Source: Rubrobacter sp.
GTDB taxonomy: Bacteria > Actinomycetota > Rubrobacteria > Rubrobacterales > Rubrobacteraceae
Length of the DNA stretch: 17,808 bases
Direction of reading: 5' to 3'
Assembly (NCBI GenBank): GCA_016781705.1
Contig: JADDPV010000279.1
Location: 1 to 17,808 of the forward strand
The number at the start of each line of letters is the position of its first letter. Position 1 is the stretch's first letter. Positions 1-6,940 of this stretch are shown here, piece by piece. The notes beneath the pieces are model-generated. The model did not search any database. It was not told the origin of the DNA and saw only the letters and a program-made list of their open reading frames with translations. Position numbers and translations under genes: made by a program.

Positions 1-14
1 ATCCGCGCCTTCAC
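1..14 (-). CDS. start of a divergent gene, cut by window edge
   Basis: Only the first four codons are visible, reading M-K-A-R from a GTG at 14-12. The start is supported by a strong ribosome site on the minus strand, an A-rich run followed by GGAGG at 23-19, about 4-5 bases upstream. It is divergent from the LysM gene. In many actinobacteria a LysM protein gene lies next to a divergent lexA, so LexA is a reasonable guess, but four residues cannot show it and I see no LexA operator in the shared upstream region. Confidence 0.5.
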
Positions 15-98
15 GCGTCCTCCTTTTTTGAAGGGCACCAACTCTCGCGGAAGATACCACGACCTCGCGGCCGGCTCAGGCGCGCATCGGAAAGACCG

Positions 99-127
99 TT
101 GGGAAAGGGGAGATCATCCCGTATATT
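99..127 (+). promoter_or_regulatory. sigma70-like promoter of the LysM gene (leaderless)
   Basis: A TTGGGA box at 99-104 and a TATATT box at 122-127 are separated by exactly 17 bases. The expected transcription start, 6-7 bases after the -10 box, falls at 133-134, which is the GTG start of the LysM gene. No ribosome site lies close to that GTG, so the mRNA is probably leaderless, which is common in actinobacteria. Confidence 0.6.
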
Positions 128-133
128 CGCCGG

Positions 134-427
134 GTGAGAGCGACGCGCAACGTCTACCGCGGCAGGAGGCTCGGCGCCCTGGCGGCCACGGTGCTCGCGG
201 CCGCCTTCGCGGGCGCGCTGCACGCCGGCTCCCGGGCCGGGGCCGAGCCCCCGCCCGCCCTCCACACCGTGGCTACCGGCGACACCCTGTGGTCCATCGT
301 CGCGGAGCACTACCCGCCCTCGGAGGACCCCAGGGTAATGGTGGAGGAGGTCCGGGAAGCGAACAGCCTGGAGGGTTACGTCATCCGCCCGGGCGCGCGC
401 CTGGAGCTGCCCGCCGCGGGCTACTGA
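134..427 (+). CDS. small LysM-domain envelope protein
   Basis: This 97-residue protein has a basic N-terminus (MRATRNVYRGRR), a hydrophobic segment at about 13-31 that could be a signal peptide or anchor, and one LysM domain at about 44-94. The LysM signature is clear: HTVATGDTLWSIV near the start and IRPGARLELP near the end. LysM domains bind N-acetylglucosamine-containing glycans, so it probably acts outside the membrane at peptidoglycan; no enzyme domain is attached. The GTG at 134 was chosen because the hydrophobic segment and LysM fit this frame and because a promoter places the transcript start on it. It converges on the GST gene, with 15 bases between the two stop codons. A longer overlapping frame has arginine/proline-rich nonsense composition and is not a gene. 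Confidence 0.87.
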   Translation: MRATRNVYRGRRLGALAATVLAAAFAGALHAGSRAGAEPPPALHTVATGDTLWSIVAEHYPPSEDPRVMVEEVREANSLEGYVIRPGARLELPAAGY

Positions 428-442
428 CGCTCATACCAACGC

Positions 443-1138
443 TCACCTGTTGCCCAAGAGCCTGTTGCGCGACTCCTCGTCCAGCTCCTCGATGGGCTTG
501 CGGAGCTCCCGGCCTACCTCCAGGCCGCGTTGCACCGCCGGGCGTCCGCCGACCTTCTCGAACCAGCGCTTCAGGTTCGGAAAGTCGTCCAGGCTCTGGC
601 CCTGCCGCTCGTGGGAGACGAGCCAGGGGTAGACCGCCATGTCCGAGATCGTGTACTCCTCGCCGACGAGGTACTCGGCCTCGCCGAGACGCCTGTCGAT
701 GACGCCGTAGAGGCGGGCGGCCTCGTTCGTGTAGCGGTCTATGGCGTAGGGAATCTTCTCGGGCGCACCACTTCCGCGGAAGTGGTGCGCCTGGCCGAGC
801 ATCGGCCCGACGTGCCCGACCTGGAACATCAGCCACTGCAACGTGAGGTACCGCTCCCGGGGAGCTTGCGGGAAGAACTGGCCGGTCTTCTCGGCCAGGT
901 AGATCAGGATAGCCCCCGACTCGGCTAGGCTCATGGGCTCCCCGTCCGGGCCCTCCGGGTCCACGATGGCGGGCATCTTGTTGTTCGGGCTGATGGCGAG
1001 GAACTCCTCCTTGAACTGGTCGCCCGCCCCGATGTTCACCGGTACGATGTCGTACGGTAGCCCCGTCTCCTCCAGGAAGATGGAGACCTTCCGCCCGTTC
1101 GGCGTCGGCCAGTAGTGCAACTGTATTGGCTCCGGCAT
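443..1138 (-). CDS. yfcG: glutathione S-transferase, YfcG/YghU-type disulfide reductase
   Basis: The 231-residue protein has a thioredoxin-fold GST N-domain (about 1-87) and an all-helical C-domain (about 93-205). Family marks are the TPNGRK loop at 12-17, which in YfcG binds glutathione without a catalytic Tyr or Ser, SPNNKMPAIVD at 50-60, ESG at 73-75 and IPYAIDRY at 129-136. YfcG/YghU enzymes reduce disulfides using two bound glutathiones; the activity here is inferred. I start at ATG 1138 because a GGAGGAG site at about 1152-1146 precedes it by 7 bases; the longer frame to 1192 adds residues absent from the family. In place of YfcG's HHFNHA it reads HHFRGSG, apparently one residue longer, and this spot is a perfect palindrome. 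Most actinobacteria use mycothiol, so the thiol partner is uncertain. Confidence 0.92.
   Translation of the reverse strand: MPEPIQLHYWPTPNGRKVSIFLEETGLPYDIVPVNIGAGDQFKEEFLAISPNNKMPAIVDPEGPDGEPMSLAESGAILIYLAEKTGQFFPQAPRERYLTLQWLMFQVGHVGPMLGQAHHFRGSGAPEKIPYAIDRYTNEAARLYGVIDRRLGEAEYLVGEEYTISDMAVYPWLVSHERQGQSLDDFPNLKRWFEKVGGRPAVQRGLEVGRELRKPIEELDEESRNRLLGNR
762..791. repeat. 30-bp perfect palindrome inside the GST gene
   Basis: The left half GGCGCACCACTTCCG (762-776) is the exact reverse complement of the right half (777-791), with no mismatch and no spacer. It encodes about residues 116-126 of the GST. On single-stranded DNA or mRNA it can form a stem of about 13 pairs with a minimal loop. Confidence 0.97.
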
Positions 1139-1177
1139 CTTCTCTCTCCTCCGTGAATTGCATCGCGCGTCGCGTGT

Positions 1178-1183
1178 ATTGTA
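1178..1183 (-). promoter_or_regulatory. candidate -10 box for the GST gene
   Basis: TACAAT reads on the minus strand from 1183 to 1178. It would give a transcript start near 1171 and a leader of about 33 bases carrying the GGAGGAG site. No good -35 box lies 16-18 bases upstream, so this remains a candidate. Confidence 0.35.
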
Positions 1184-1226
1184 CCGGGCCACCCTTCCCC
1201 GAAACAGCTCCCCGATCCCGGCGTCC

Positions 1227-1790
1227 CTATTCCTCCGCCGCCTCTTCCAGCTCGCCGCGCGGGCGGACGCGGCGTTCGTGCTCCTCGGCGAGCGGGACGG
1301 CCGACCGCGCCACCTCCTCGTGGCGCTCGTCGAGCAGCTCGATGAGGGCCTTCAGGCTCTCCTTGAGCCGTCCGGTGTGTACCGCGTGCTCCTCGACAGT
1401 GGCGGCGGCGGCCCGGGCCAGCTCCTCGACGACCTCCCTCTCGTTCAGCTCGGTCGCCGCGACCCTGCGGGCAGCCTTGTCCCGCCTGCGGCCGACCCTG
1501 TTGAGCAGGCGCGAGTTCCGCTGGTAGCTCTTCTGGAACGCCTCGAGCTTCCCTTCGTCGCCGGCGGTGGTCGCGGCGTTCAGCCGGCCCAGCAGGGAGA
1601 CACCCACGCCCTGGAGCTCCCGGATCTCCTCATCCACGAGCCTGAGCGCCTCCCGCGCCTCGTCCCGGCGCCGGAGCCTCGTCTCGAGCTCCTCGTGCAA
1701 CTCCTCGCAATGCCTCTTGCTGCGCCCGGCCTCCCCCTCTATCTCCCCTCTTATCCGCTCCACGAGCGTCCTGCGCCCGAATATCCGCAT
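1227..1790 (-). CDS. coiled-coil protein of unknown function
   Basis: I do not recognise this 187-residue protein. It is almost entirely charged helix: long Glu/Arg/Lys/Leu-rich stretches at about 8-62 and 112-187, with a short less-charged break at 62-80 (GVGVSLLGRLNAATTAGDE). It has no signal peptide, membrane segment or catalytic motif. The start ATG at 1790 (MRIFGRRTL) has a GGAGGGG site about 8 bases upstream, which is better than the upstream start at 1823. The length and basic N-terminus resemble PspA/IM30-like or other soluble coiled-coil proteins only in a general way, and I see no specific PspA motif. It stands alone, with about 90 bases to the GST start and over 500 non-coding bases upstream. 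Confidence 0.72.
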   Translation of the reverse strand: MRIFGRRTLVERIRGEIEGEAGRSKRHCEELHEELETRLRRRDEAREALRLVDEEIRELQGVGVSLLGRLNAATTAGDEGKLEAFQKSYQRNSRLLNRVGRRRDKAARRVAATELNEREVVEELARAAAATVEEHAVHTGRLKESLKALIELLDERHEEVARSAVPLAEEHERRVRPRGELEEAAEE

Positions 1791-2305
1791 ACCTAGTTCC
1801 CCTCCGCCAAACACTCCCCACAACGTCCCTTCTCGCGCACCTCCGTTCGTGTAAAGGGGTGCAACTCACAGCGGCGTGCGTTAGTGTTGATCCTTCGGTT
1901 GGGTAGCGAGCTCTCCGACCGCACGGGAGGGTTGGAGGGTCGCGCCGATCCTCCCCGACAGCCTCTTCGGTCAGCGGGATCAACCTTTACGTACACCGCT
2001 GTCAGTGCCCGATGATACCGAAAGAGCGCCCGAAAAACGGTAAAGGGGGAGAAAAAGACGGCGGGTCGGGCCAGCGTTTGCCCCGCCGCGGCTCCGACCG
2101 GGATTCCTCCCGAACGTGCCTTTAGGCCGAAGACCCGCTTCGCTACCGTATTCTCCGTCCGCCTAACCGCGACCGGTTCCGAGGCGCCGTTCGCGATAGC
2201 GGAGTCGCAACGCACTACCGTACCCTCGTCCGATATTGGCGCTGGCAAGCTGCAAATTCCTGCCGAGGGCGTGCCTCGTCTCTCCATTCTCCGTCAGGGT
2301 TCTTT
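1791..2305. other. non-coding stretch with one hairpin
   Basis: I see no convincing gene, tRNA or mobile element here. A 164-codon minus-strand frame (1793-2287) has mixed composition, no ribosome site and no domain, so I do not call it. A hairpin at 1934-1954 has a 9-pair stem (GGAGGGTCG against CGATCCTCC, one G-T pair) and a 3-base loop. Base composition looks less GC-rich than in the neighbouring genes. Confidence 0.5.
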
Positions 2306-2640
2306 CTATTCTGACAGAGGATCCCTCAACATCACCTTGAGCGGCGGCAGGTCTTCTCCGACCGTCCGCCAGACCAAGTCCAGGTCCACGTCGAAGTAGG
2401 CGTGGATGAGGCGGTTGCGCATGGCGACAATCTCCCTCCAGGGCACTTCCGGGACCCCAGAGCGGCCTTCCTCCGAGACACGGGCACCGGCCTCGCGGAT
2501 AATCTCGATAGACCGGACGAGGGCCAGGGCGAGCATACGGTCGGCGTTCAGGTCCTCGCGATTCTTTCCAGCGATGAAACCCACGGCTTCCTCCGCGGAG
2601 TCAGCATGTGCCGGAGCCGGACCTCTTCATCCCGCCGCAT
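2306..2640 (-). pseudogene. hepT: HepT-like HEPN toxin, frameshifted
   Basis: From ATG 2640 the frame reads MRRDEEVRLRHML and then breaks. A single missing base near 2601 restores the reading as ML-D-SAEEAVGFIAGKNRED and gives a typical ~110-residue HepT (DUF86). The total span is one base short of a whole number of codons. The toxin core is intact: RNRLIHAY contains the HEPN R-x4-H motif and the following Tyr that MntA antitoxins modify by AMP transfer in characterised pairs. An internal restart at 2584 would give 92 residues lacking the first helix. The start overlaps the end of the upstream mntA remnant by 14 bases. Known HepT proteins are RNases neutralised by MntA. It could instead be a sequencing error, but the partner gene carries two further lesions. 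Confidence 0.85.
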
Positions 2641-2934
2641 ACTGCACCACGGCGGAGGCCAGCACCTCGTCGCGGAAGTGCCGACTCAGGTCCCGCGACG
2701 TCCTCAGGTCCACCTTCCGCCCCCCGAGCAGCTCCGAGAGCTCCTCTCCATCCGGGCGAGCTCGAAAAACGCGGGCACGTGACCTTCCTCGAACTCCACG
2801 AGCACGCCCACGTCGCTGTCCGGACGGAAGTGCTCGCGCAGGACAGAGCCGAACAGCGACAACTTGACGACGTGCTGACCGCGGCAAAACTCCGCGAGAT
2901 CGCCCTTCGGAAACTCGACGCCGTTACCGCTCAC
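2627..2934 (-). pseudogene. mntA: MntA-like nucleotidyltransferase antitoxin, frameshifted and active-site altered
   Basis: The minimal nucleotidyltransferase fold is recognisable: LSLFGS at 25-30, then PDSD at 38-41 and VLVEFE. After about residue 63 (ARME) the frame is lost. One added base near 2746-2738 restores EELSELLGGRKVDLRT and a normal C-terminus ending VVQYAAG (about 102 residues in all). The span is one base short of whole codons. In addition, the family motif GS-x10-D-x-D reads GS-x10-D41-V-G43: the second metal-binding Asp is Gly (GGC at 2808-2806). Two independent lesions argue for real decay. The GTG start at 2934 has only a weak ribosome site. Characterised MntA proteins AMPylate and silence HepT. 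Confidence 0.85.
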
Positions 2935-2994
2935 GTTCCCGATCTACCTCAACCGACGGGCGCGGTATCTACTAGCTCGACGACAGGGGTAAGA

Positions 2995-3010
2995 GGGGTG
3001 GCAGAACCCC
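2995..3010 (-). terminator. possible terminator after the aldehyde dehydrogenase gene
   Basis: Just downstream of the stop at 3027 the minus strand has GGGGT, a 6-base loop and ACCCC, followed by TCTTACC. The stem is short and the T-run poor, so this is only a plausible termination hairpin. Confidence 0.35.
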
Positions 3011-3026
3011 CTGGTGTCCTCCCGGC

Positions 3027-4544
3027 TCAGCCGAGCATGAAGGGGTCGCGTGTCTTGCCGGAGAGCTCGACCCACACCGCCTTTACCTGGGTGTATTCCC
3101 TCAGGGACTCCAGCCCGTTCTCCCTGCCGATACCGCTCGACTTGTAACCACCGAAGGGCGTGTTGAAGGAGACGGTCCGATAAGCATTGATCCAGACCGT
3201 GCCCGCCCGGAGCGCGTGTGCCACCCGGTGGGCCCGCTGGATATCCTTGGTCCACACGCCCGCGGCCAGACCGAAGGGCGTAGCGTTCGCCTGGCGGATG
3301 ACCTCCTCTTCGCTCTTGGCGGGGATTACCGAGAGCACCGGGCCGAAGATCTCCTCTTGCGCTACCTTCATCCGGTTGTCCACGCCCGTGAGTATCGTCG
3401 GCTCTATGAAGAAGCCGTCCCTTAGCTCCTCCGCGTCCGGCCTCTTGCCGCCGAACGCCAGCTCGGCCCCCTCTTCCTGGCCGATGCGGATGTAGCCCTG
3501 CACCTTCTCCAGCTGCTCCTTGAATGCGACCGGCCCCATCTCGGACTCCATCTCCAGAGGGTTGCCAAGCTTTATGGACTTCGCCTTCTCGGACAAAGCG
3601 GCCACCAGATCGTCGTGGACGCCCTCCTGCACCACGAGCCTCGAGCCCGCCATGCAGGTCTGGCCGGTAGCCGCGAAGATGCCGGAGACGACGCCGTTTG
3701 CGGCGGCCTCGAGATCCGCGTCCTCGAAGACTATGTTCGGGGACTTCCCGCCGAGCTCCAGGGTGACCTTGGCGAGATGGTCGGCGGCGTCCTTCATCAC
3801 CCGCTTGCCGGTCTCCGTCGAGCCGGTGAAGCCGACCTTGTCCACCCCGGGGTGTCGCACCAGGGCCGACCCGGCGGTCGGGCCGTACCCCGTCACGACG
3901 TTGAAGACACCCGGCGGGAAGCCCGCCTCCTCGAAAAGCTTTGCGAACTCCAGGGTCGAGGCCGAGGTCTGCTCGGCGGGCTTGGCGACGAAAGTGCAGC
4001 CGGCGGCGAGGGCCGGGGCAAGCTTCCAGGTGAGCAACAACAGCGGCGAGTTCCACGGCACGATGGCGCCTACCACTCCTATCGGCTCGTGGCGGGTGTA
4101 GACGAAGAAGTTGGGCTTGTCCGAGGGGATGGTCTCGCCCTGGATCTTGTCCGTCGCCCCCGCGAAGTAGTAGTACCACTCAGGCATGGCCCTGGCCTGC
4201 TGGCTCATCTCCCTCAAGAGCTTGCCGTTGTCGGTGCTCTCGACGACAGCGAGGTTCTCGGCGTTCTCGGCGATCAACTCGGCCAGGCGACGCATCAAAC
4301 GCGCCCTCTCGGTGCCGGTCATCTTGCCCCACGGCCCCTCGTCGAAAGCCTCGCGTGCGGCCCGCACCGCTCTGTCCACGTCCTCGTCGCCTGCCGCGGG
4401 CGCGGTGGCCCACACCTTGCCCGTGTAGGGGTTGACGCTCTCCAGAGTCTCCCCTGAGCGCGCCTCCACCCATTCTCCACCAACGAGCATGCTGTACCCG
4501 CGGACCTCATCGGCTCTGGGAGTCTCGATCTGCTGGCTCTGCAT
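3027..4544 (-). CDS. NAD(P)-dependent aldehyde dehydrogenase
   Basis: This 505-residue protein is a full-length ALDH-superfamily enzyme that oxidises an aldehyde to a carboxylic acid with NAD(P)+. Visible motifs: PWN at 163-165 (oxyanion Asn), AKPAEQT with the cofactor-binding Lys188, FTGSTETG at 239-246, the general base Glu263 in ELGGK, and the nucleophile Cys297 in GQTCMAGSR. The C-terminal part has EEIFGPV and FGGYKSSGIGRENG. I start at ATG 4544 because a GGAGGAG site (4557-4551) sits 6 bases upstream; the longer frame from 4583 reads through that site. Cys-Met after GQT and the overall pattern resemble betaine-aldehyde and semialdehyde dehydrogenases, but the substrate cannot be named. 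It lies downstream of the aconitase with its own possible promoter, and no neighbour fixes its role. Confidence 0.95.
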   Translation of the reverse strand: MQSQQIETPRADEVRGYSMLVGGEWVEARSGETLESVNPYTGKVWATAPAAGDEDVDRAVRAAREAFDEGPWGKMTGTERARLMRRLAELIAENAENLAVVESTDNGKLLREMSQQARAMPEWYYYFAGATDKIQGETIPSDKPNFFVYTRHEPIGVVGAIVPWNSPLLLLTWKLAPALAAGCTFVAKPAEQTSASTLEFAKLFEEAGFPPGVFNVVTGYGPTAGSALVRHPGVDKVGFTGSTETGKRVMKDAADHLAKVTLELGGKSPNIVFEDADLEAAANGVVSGIFAATGQTCMAGSRLVVQEGVHDDLVAALSEKAKSIKLGNPLEMESEMGPVAFKEQLEKVQGYIRIGQEEGAELAFGGKRPDAEELRDGFFIEPTILTGVDNRMKVAQEEIFGPVLSVIPAKSEEEVIRQANATPFGLAAGVWTKDIQRAHRVAHALRAGTVWINAYRTVSFNTPFGGYKSSGIGRENGLESLREYTQVKAVWVELSGKTRDPFMLG

Positions 4545-4585
4545 CCGCTTCTCCTCCTTCGACAACGCTTCCCCGAAACGCAAGT

Positions 4586-4591
4586 CTAATA
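4586..4591 (-). promoter_or_regulatory. candidate -10 box for the aldehyde dehydrogenase gene
   Basis: TATTAG reads on the minus strand from 4591 to 4586 in a locally AT-rich patch. It would start a transcript near 4579, about 35 bases before the ATG. I see no clear -35 box. Confidence 0.3.
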
Positions 4592-4627
4592 TTTTTCCCG
4601 GCCATAGACCAGCGCCCTACCCGGCGG

Positions 4628-4816
4628 CTAAGAGCCGCCAGACCCTCCCCGGTCGCCCCCGTCGCGCAGGTACTCGAGCTTGCCGCCGGCGAGCACCCAT
4701 TCACGCTCGCGCGGGAGGAGCCGGGCTTCGAGCGGTATCTGCGCGCCGGAGTCGTCCTTCGCCGCCAGCCTCGTCTCCCCGGCGCAGATCGCCTCGCGGA
4801 CGGACGCCTCGATCAT
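4628..4816 (-). CDS. orphan copy of the aconitase C-terminal tail
   Basis: The 62-residue frame matches the end of the neighbouring aconitase. It shares LLPRERE, LAGG and YLR in the same order, and GAQIPLEA against GAEIALEV; by eye about half the residues are identical. The match begins before the ATG: the codons between the aconitase stop and this start read T-W, as in TWRIDS of the aconitase, so the copied unit is 4822-4655, exactly 255 bases from its partner and in the same frame, interrupted by the TAA. The sequence AAGGAGGGGAG within the last aconitase codons could serve as ribosome site for ATG 4816, although it lies 11-14 bases away. It may be a translated fragment of the swivel domain, or a dead remnant of a duplicated or deleted second aconitase gene. 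A function alone is doubtful. Confidence 0.6.
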   Translation of the reverse strand: MIEASVREAICAGETRLAAKDDSGAQIPLEARLLPREREWVLAGGKLEYLRDGGDRGGSGGS

Positions 4817-4822
4817 CCACGT

Positions 4823-6850
4823 TTAGCTCCCCTCCTTCGGTTGGTGACCGGGCTCGAGCCCTCCCGACTCGGCCGAACGGCTGTCGCCCTGGACGATGTT
4901 GATTGGCTCCTGACCCCCCGCGCGCAGGTACTTGAGCGTCCCGCCGGCGAGCAGGATCTCGCGCTCGCGGGGGAGAAGCTGGACTTCGAGAGCGATCTCT
5001 GCGCCGTTCTCGCTCTCTGCCGTTAGGCTCGTTGCCCCGTGCGCAACCGCCGTGCGAGCGGAATCGATCCTCCACGTATCGCCCTGGTGCGGTTTCTCAT
5101 AGTCGGCCTCGTCGGCGAAAACGAGCGGCAGGATGCCCTGGGCGATAAGGTTCCGGCGATGGATCCGCGCGAAGCTCTTGGCAATGACGGCGCGGACCCC
5201 CAGGTAAAGGGGCGCGAGCGCGGCTTGCTCCCGCGAAGAGCCCTGCCCGTAGTTGTGTCCGCCGACGACGAAGCCACCGCCCCACTCCAGCGCCCGGTCG
5301 TGGAACTCGGGGTCCTGGCGGCGGAACATGTACTTTGCGCACTCGGCGGTGTTCGACCACAAGCTCATCCCCAAAGTGCCGTCGGGTGCCATGTCGCCGG
5401 TCGAGACGTCGTCTTCGACCACGATCAGGACGCGCCCCTCGAGCATCTCTGGGAGCGGCCGGCCCTCCGGCGGAGGGACGATGTTCGGACCATGAACGAT
5501 CTCGACGCTCCTCGCCTCCTCGGCGGGCGGCGGGGCGAGGATCTGCCGGTCGTCTATGGTGGGGTCGGAGCGCGCGGGCGTTATCTCCGGCGGGGGGCCC
5601 AGCTCGCGTGGGTCGGTAATCTCCCCCTTGAGCGCCGTGGCGGCGGCCGTCGCCGGGGAGCAGAGGTAGACTTCGTCGCCAGTCGTGCCACTACGGCCCG
5701 GGAAGTTGCGGTTAAAGGTCCTCACCGAAGGCTCGCCCTTCGAGGGGGCCCAGCCGACGCCGATACAGGGGCCGCAGACGGGCTCGAGCATCCGGGCTCC
5801 CGCAGCGACGAGGTCCTGGTAGACCCCGCTCTTCGAGATGGTGTCCAGTATCTGGCGCGAGCCCGGCGTCACCGTCATCTGTATGTCGGGATGGACGATC
5901 CCGTCCCGGAGGACGGCGGCGCCGATAGCGAGGTCCTCGTACGAGGAGTTCACCGAGGAACCGACGCACACCTGGACGGTCTTAGTGCCGGCTACCTCGC
6001 TCACCGGCACGACGTTGCCCGGGGACTGTGGCTTCGCGATCAGGGGCTCGAGCGTAGGGAGATCGACGACTTCGACCTCGTCGTAGAGGGCGCCCGGGTC
6101 GGCCGCGTGCGGAGCGTAGTCGTCCTCGCGTTGCTGGGCGGCGAGCCATTCGCGGACCCGCTCGTCGCCGGGGAAAACGGCGGCGGTGGCGCCCATCTCC
6201 GTGATCATGTTGCAGATCGTGCCACGCTCCGTTACCGAAAGGGTAGCCACACCCTCTCCCGTGAACTCGAAGACCTTCCCCAAGCCACCGCGCACCCCGT
6301 AACGCCTGAGGAGCTCGAGGATTATGTCTTTGGACTGCACCCAGTCGGGGAGCTCCCCGCGCAGCTCGACGCCCACCACTTTGGGGCATTGCAGGGAGAA
6401 GCCGTACCCCGCCATGGCGACGGCCACGTCGAGCCCTCCCGCCCCGACGGCGAACATCCCGACCGCGCCGGACATGGTGGAGTGCGAGTCGGCGCCCACC
6501 AGCGCCTCCCCGGGACGCGCGAACCGCTCCAGATGGGTGTAGTGCGAGATCCCGTTGCCCGGCCGGGAGTAGCGTAGACCGTAACGCGCCGAGAACGACT
6601 GCAGGTAGCGCTGCTCGTCCATGTTCTTGTCGTCGATCTGCAGCACGTTGTGGTCAACGTACATGACCGCGAGCGGGACGTCGATGCGGTCGACGTCGAG
6701 CTTCTCGAACTGGAGGGCGGTCATGGAGCCGGTGGCGTCCTCGATCAGGATCTGGTCGACGGCGAGGTCTATCTCTTCACCGGGGACGAGGTTGCCGCCC
6801 AACAGATGGCCGGCGAGTAGCTTCCTGGTAAGGTTCTGCGGTTGAGCCAT
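4823..6850 (-). CDS. aconitate hydratase, Aquifex-type monomeric
   Basis: The 675-residue protein is of the compact aconitase type (about 650 residues) with the swivel domain fused at the C-end. It should interconvert citrate and isocitrate through cis-aconitate in the TCA cycle. Motifs: YVDHN at 64-68, GADSHS at 119-124, CGPCIG with Cys359 and Cys362, RNFPGR at 381-386, and GSSREQAAL at 537-545 with the active-site Ser. The third [4Fe-4S] ligand normally sits in a GSCTN motif; here it reads GSSVN (297-301), so that Cys is Ser299 (TCG, 5956-5954), with Cys295 four residues earlier. The last ~30 residues are a charged, low-complexity tail not seen in the usual family end. The ATG at 6850 has an AAGGGA site about 8 bases upstream. 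It is divergent from the 6941 gene. A related hydro-lyase substrate cannot be excluded. Confidence 0.92.
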   Translation of the reverse strand: MAQPQNLTRKLLAGHLLGGNLVPGEEIDLAVDQILIEDATGSMTALQFEKLDVDRIDVPLAVMYVDHNVLQIDDKNMDEQRYLQSFSARYGLRYSRPGNGISHYTHLERFARPGEALVGADSHSTMSGAVGMFAVGAGGLDVAVAMAGYGFSLQCPKVVGVELRGELPDWVQSKDIILELLRRYGVRGGLGKVFEFTGEGVATLSVTERGTICNMITEMGATAAVFPGDERVREWLAAQQREDDYAPHAADPGALYDEVEVVDLPTLEPLIAKPQSPGNVVPVSEVAGTKTVQVCVGSSVNSSYEDLAIGAAVLRDGIVHPDIQMTVTPGSRQILDTISKSGVYQDLVAAGARMLEPVCGPCIGVGWAPSKGEPSVRTFNRNFPGRSGTTGDEVYLCSPATAAATALKGEITDPRELGPPPEITPARSDPTIDDRQILAPPPAEEARSVEIVHGPNIVPPPEGRPLPEMLEGRVLIVVEDDVSTGDMAPDGTLGMSLWSNTAECAKYMFRRQDPEFHDRALEWGGGFVVGGHNYGQGSSREQAALAPLYLGVRAVIAKSFARIHRRNLIAQGILPLVFADEADYEKPHQGDTWRIDSARTAVAHGATSLTAESENGAEIALEVQLLPREREILLAGGTLKYLRAGGQEPINIVQGDSRSAESGGLEPGHQPKEGS

Positions 6851-6940
6851 GTTCGTTCCCTTCGGTACGTGCGGGTGGATACGCTATGGGGCTGCTAAAG
6901 TAGGTCTACGGGGCACGCCAACGAGCAGATTCGAGCACCT

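Noticed and set aside
15..133. Possible LexA operator between the divergent first genes
   Set aside because: No GAAC-N4-GTTC site is present, and the divergent gene cannot be identified from four codons.
28..702. 224-codon plus-strand frame over the LysM and GST genes
   Set aside because: Arg/Pro/Gly-rich shadow composition, no domain; it overlaps the LysM gene in another frame and the GST gene on the opposite strand.
1793..2287. 164-codon minus-strand frame in the long intergenic stretch
   Set aside because: No ribosome site, no recognisable domain and uneven composition; it runs into the start region of the coiled-coil gene. I could not exclude a lineage-specific gene but cannot support it.
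4823..4825. Programmed read-through of the aconitase TAA into the tail copy
   Set aside because: TAA is the least permissive stop and no stimulatory structure was recognised; old duplication with a separate fate is simpler.
5039..6577. 512-codon open frame antisense to the aconitase
   Set aside because: Typical high-GC mirror frame of a real gene; the aconitase motifs on the other strand are unambiguous.
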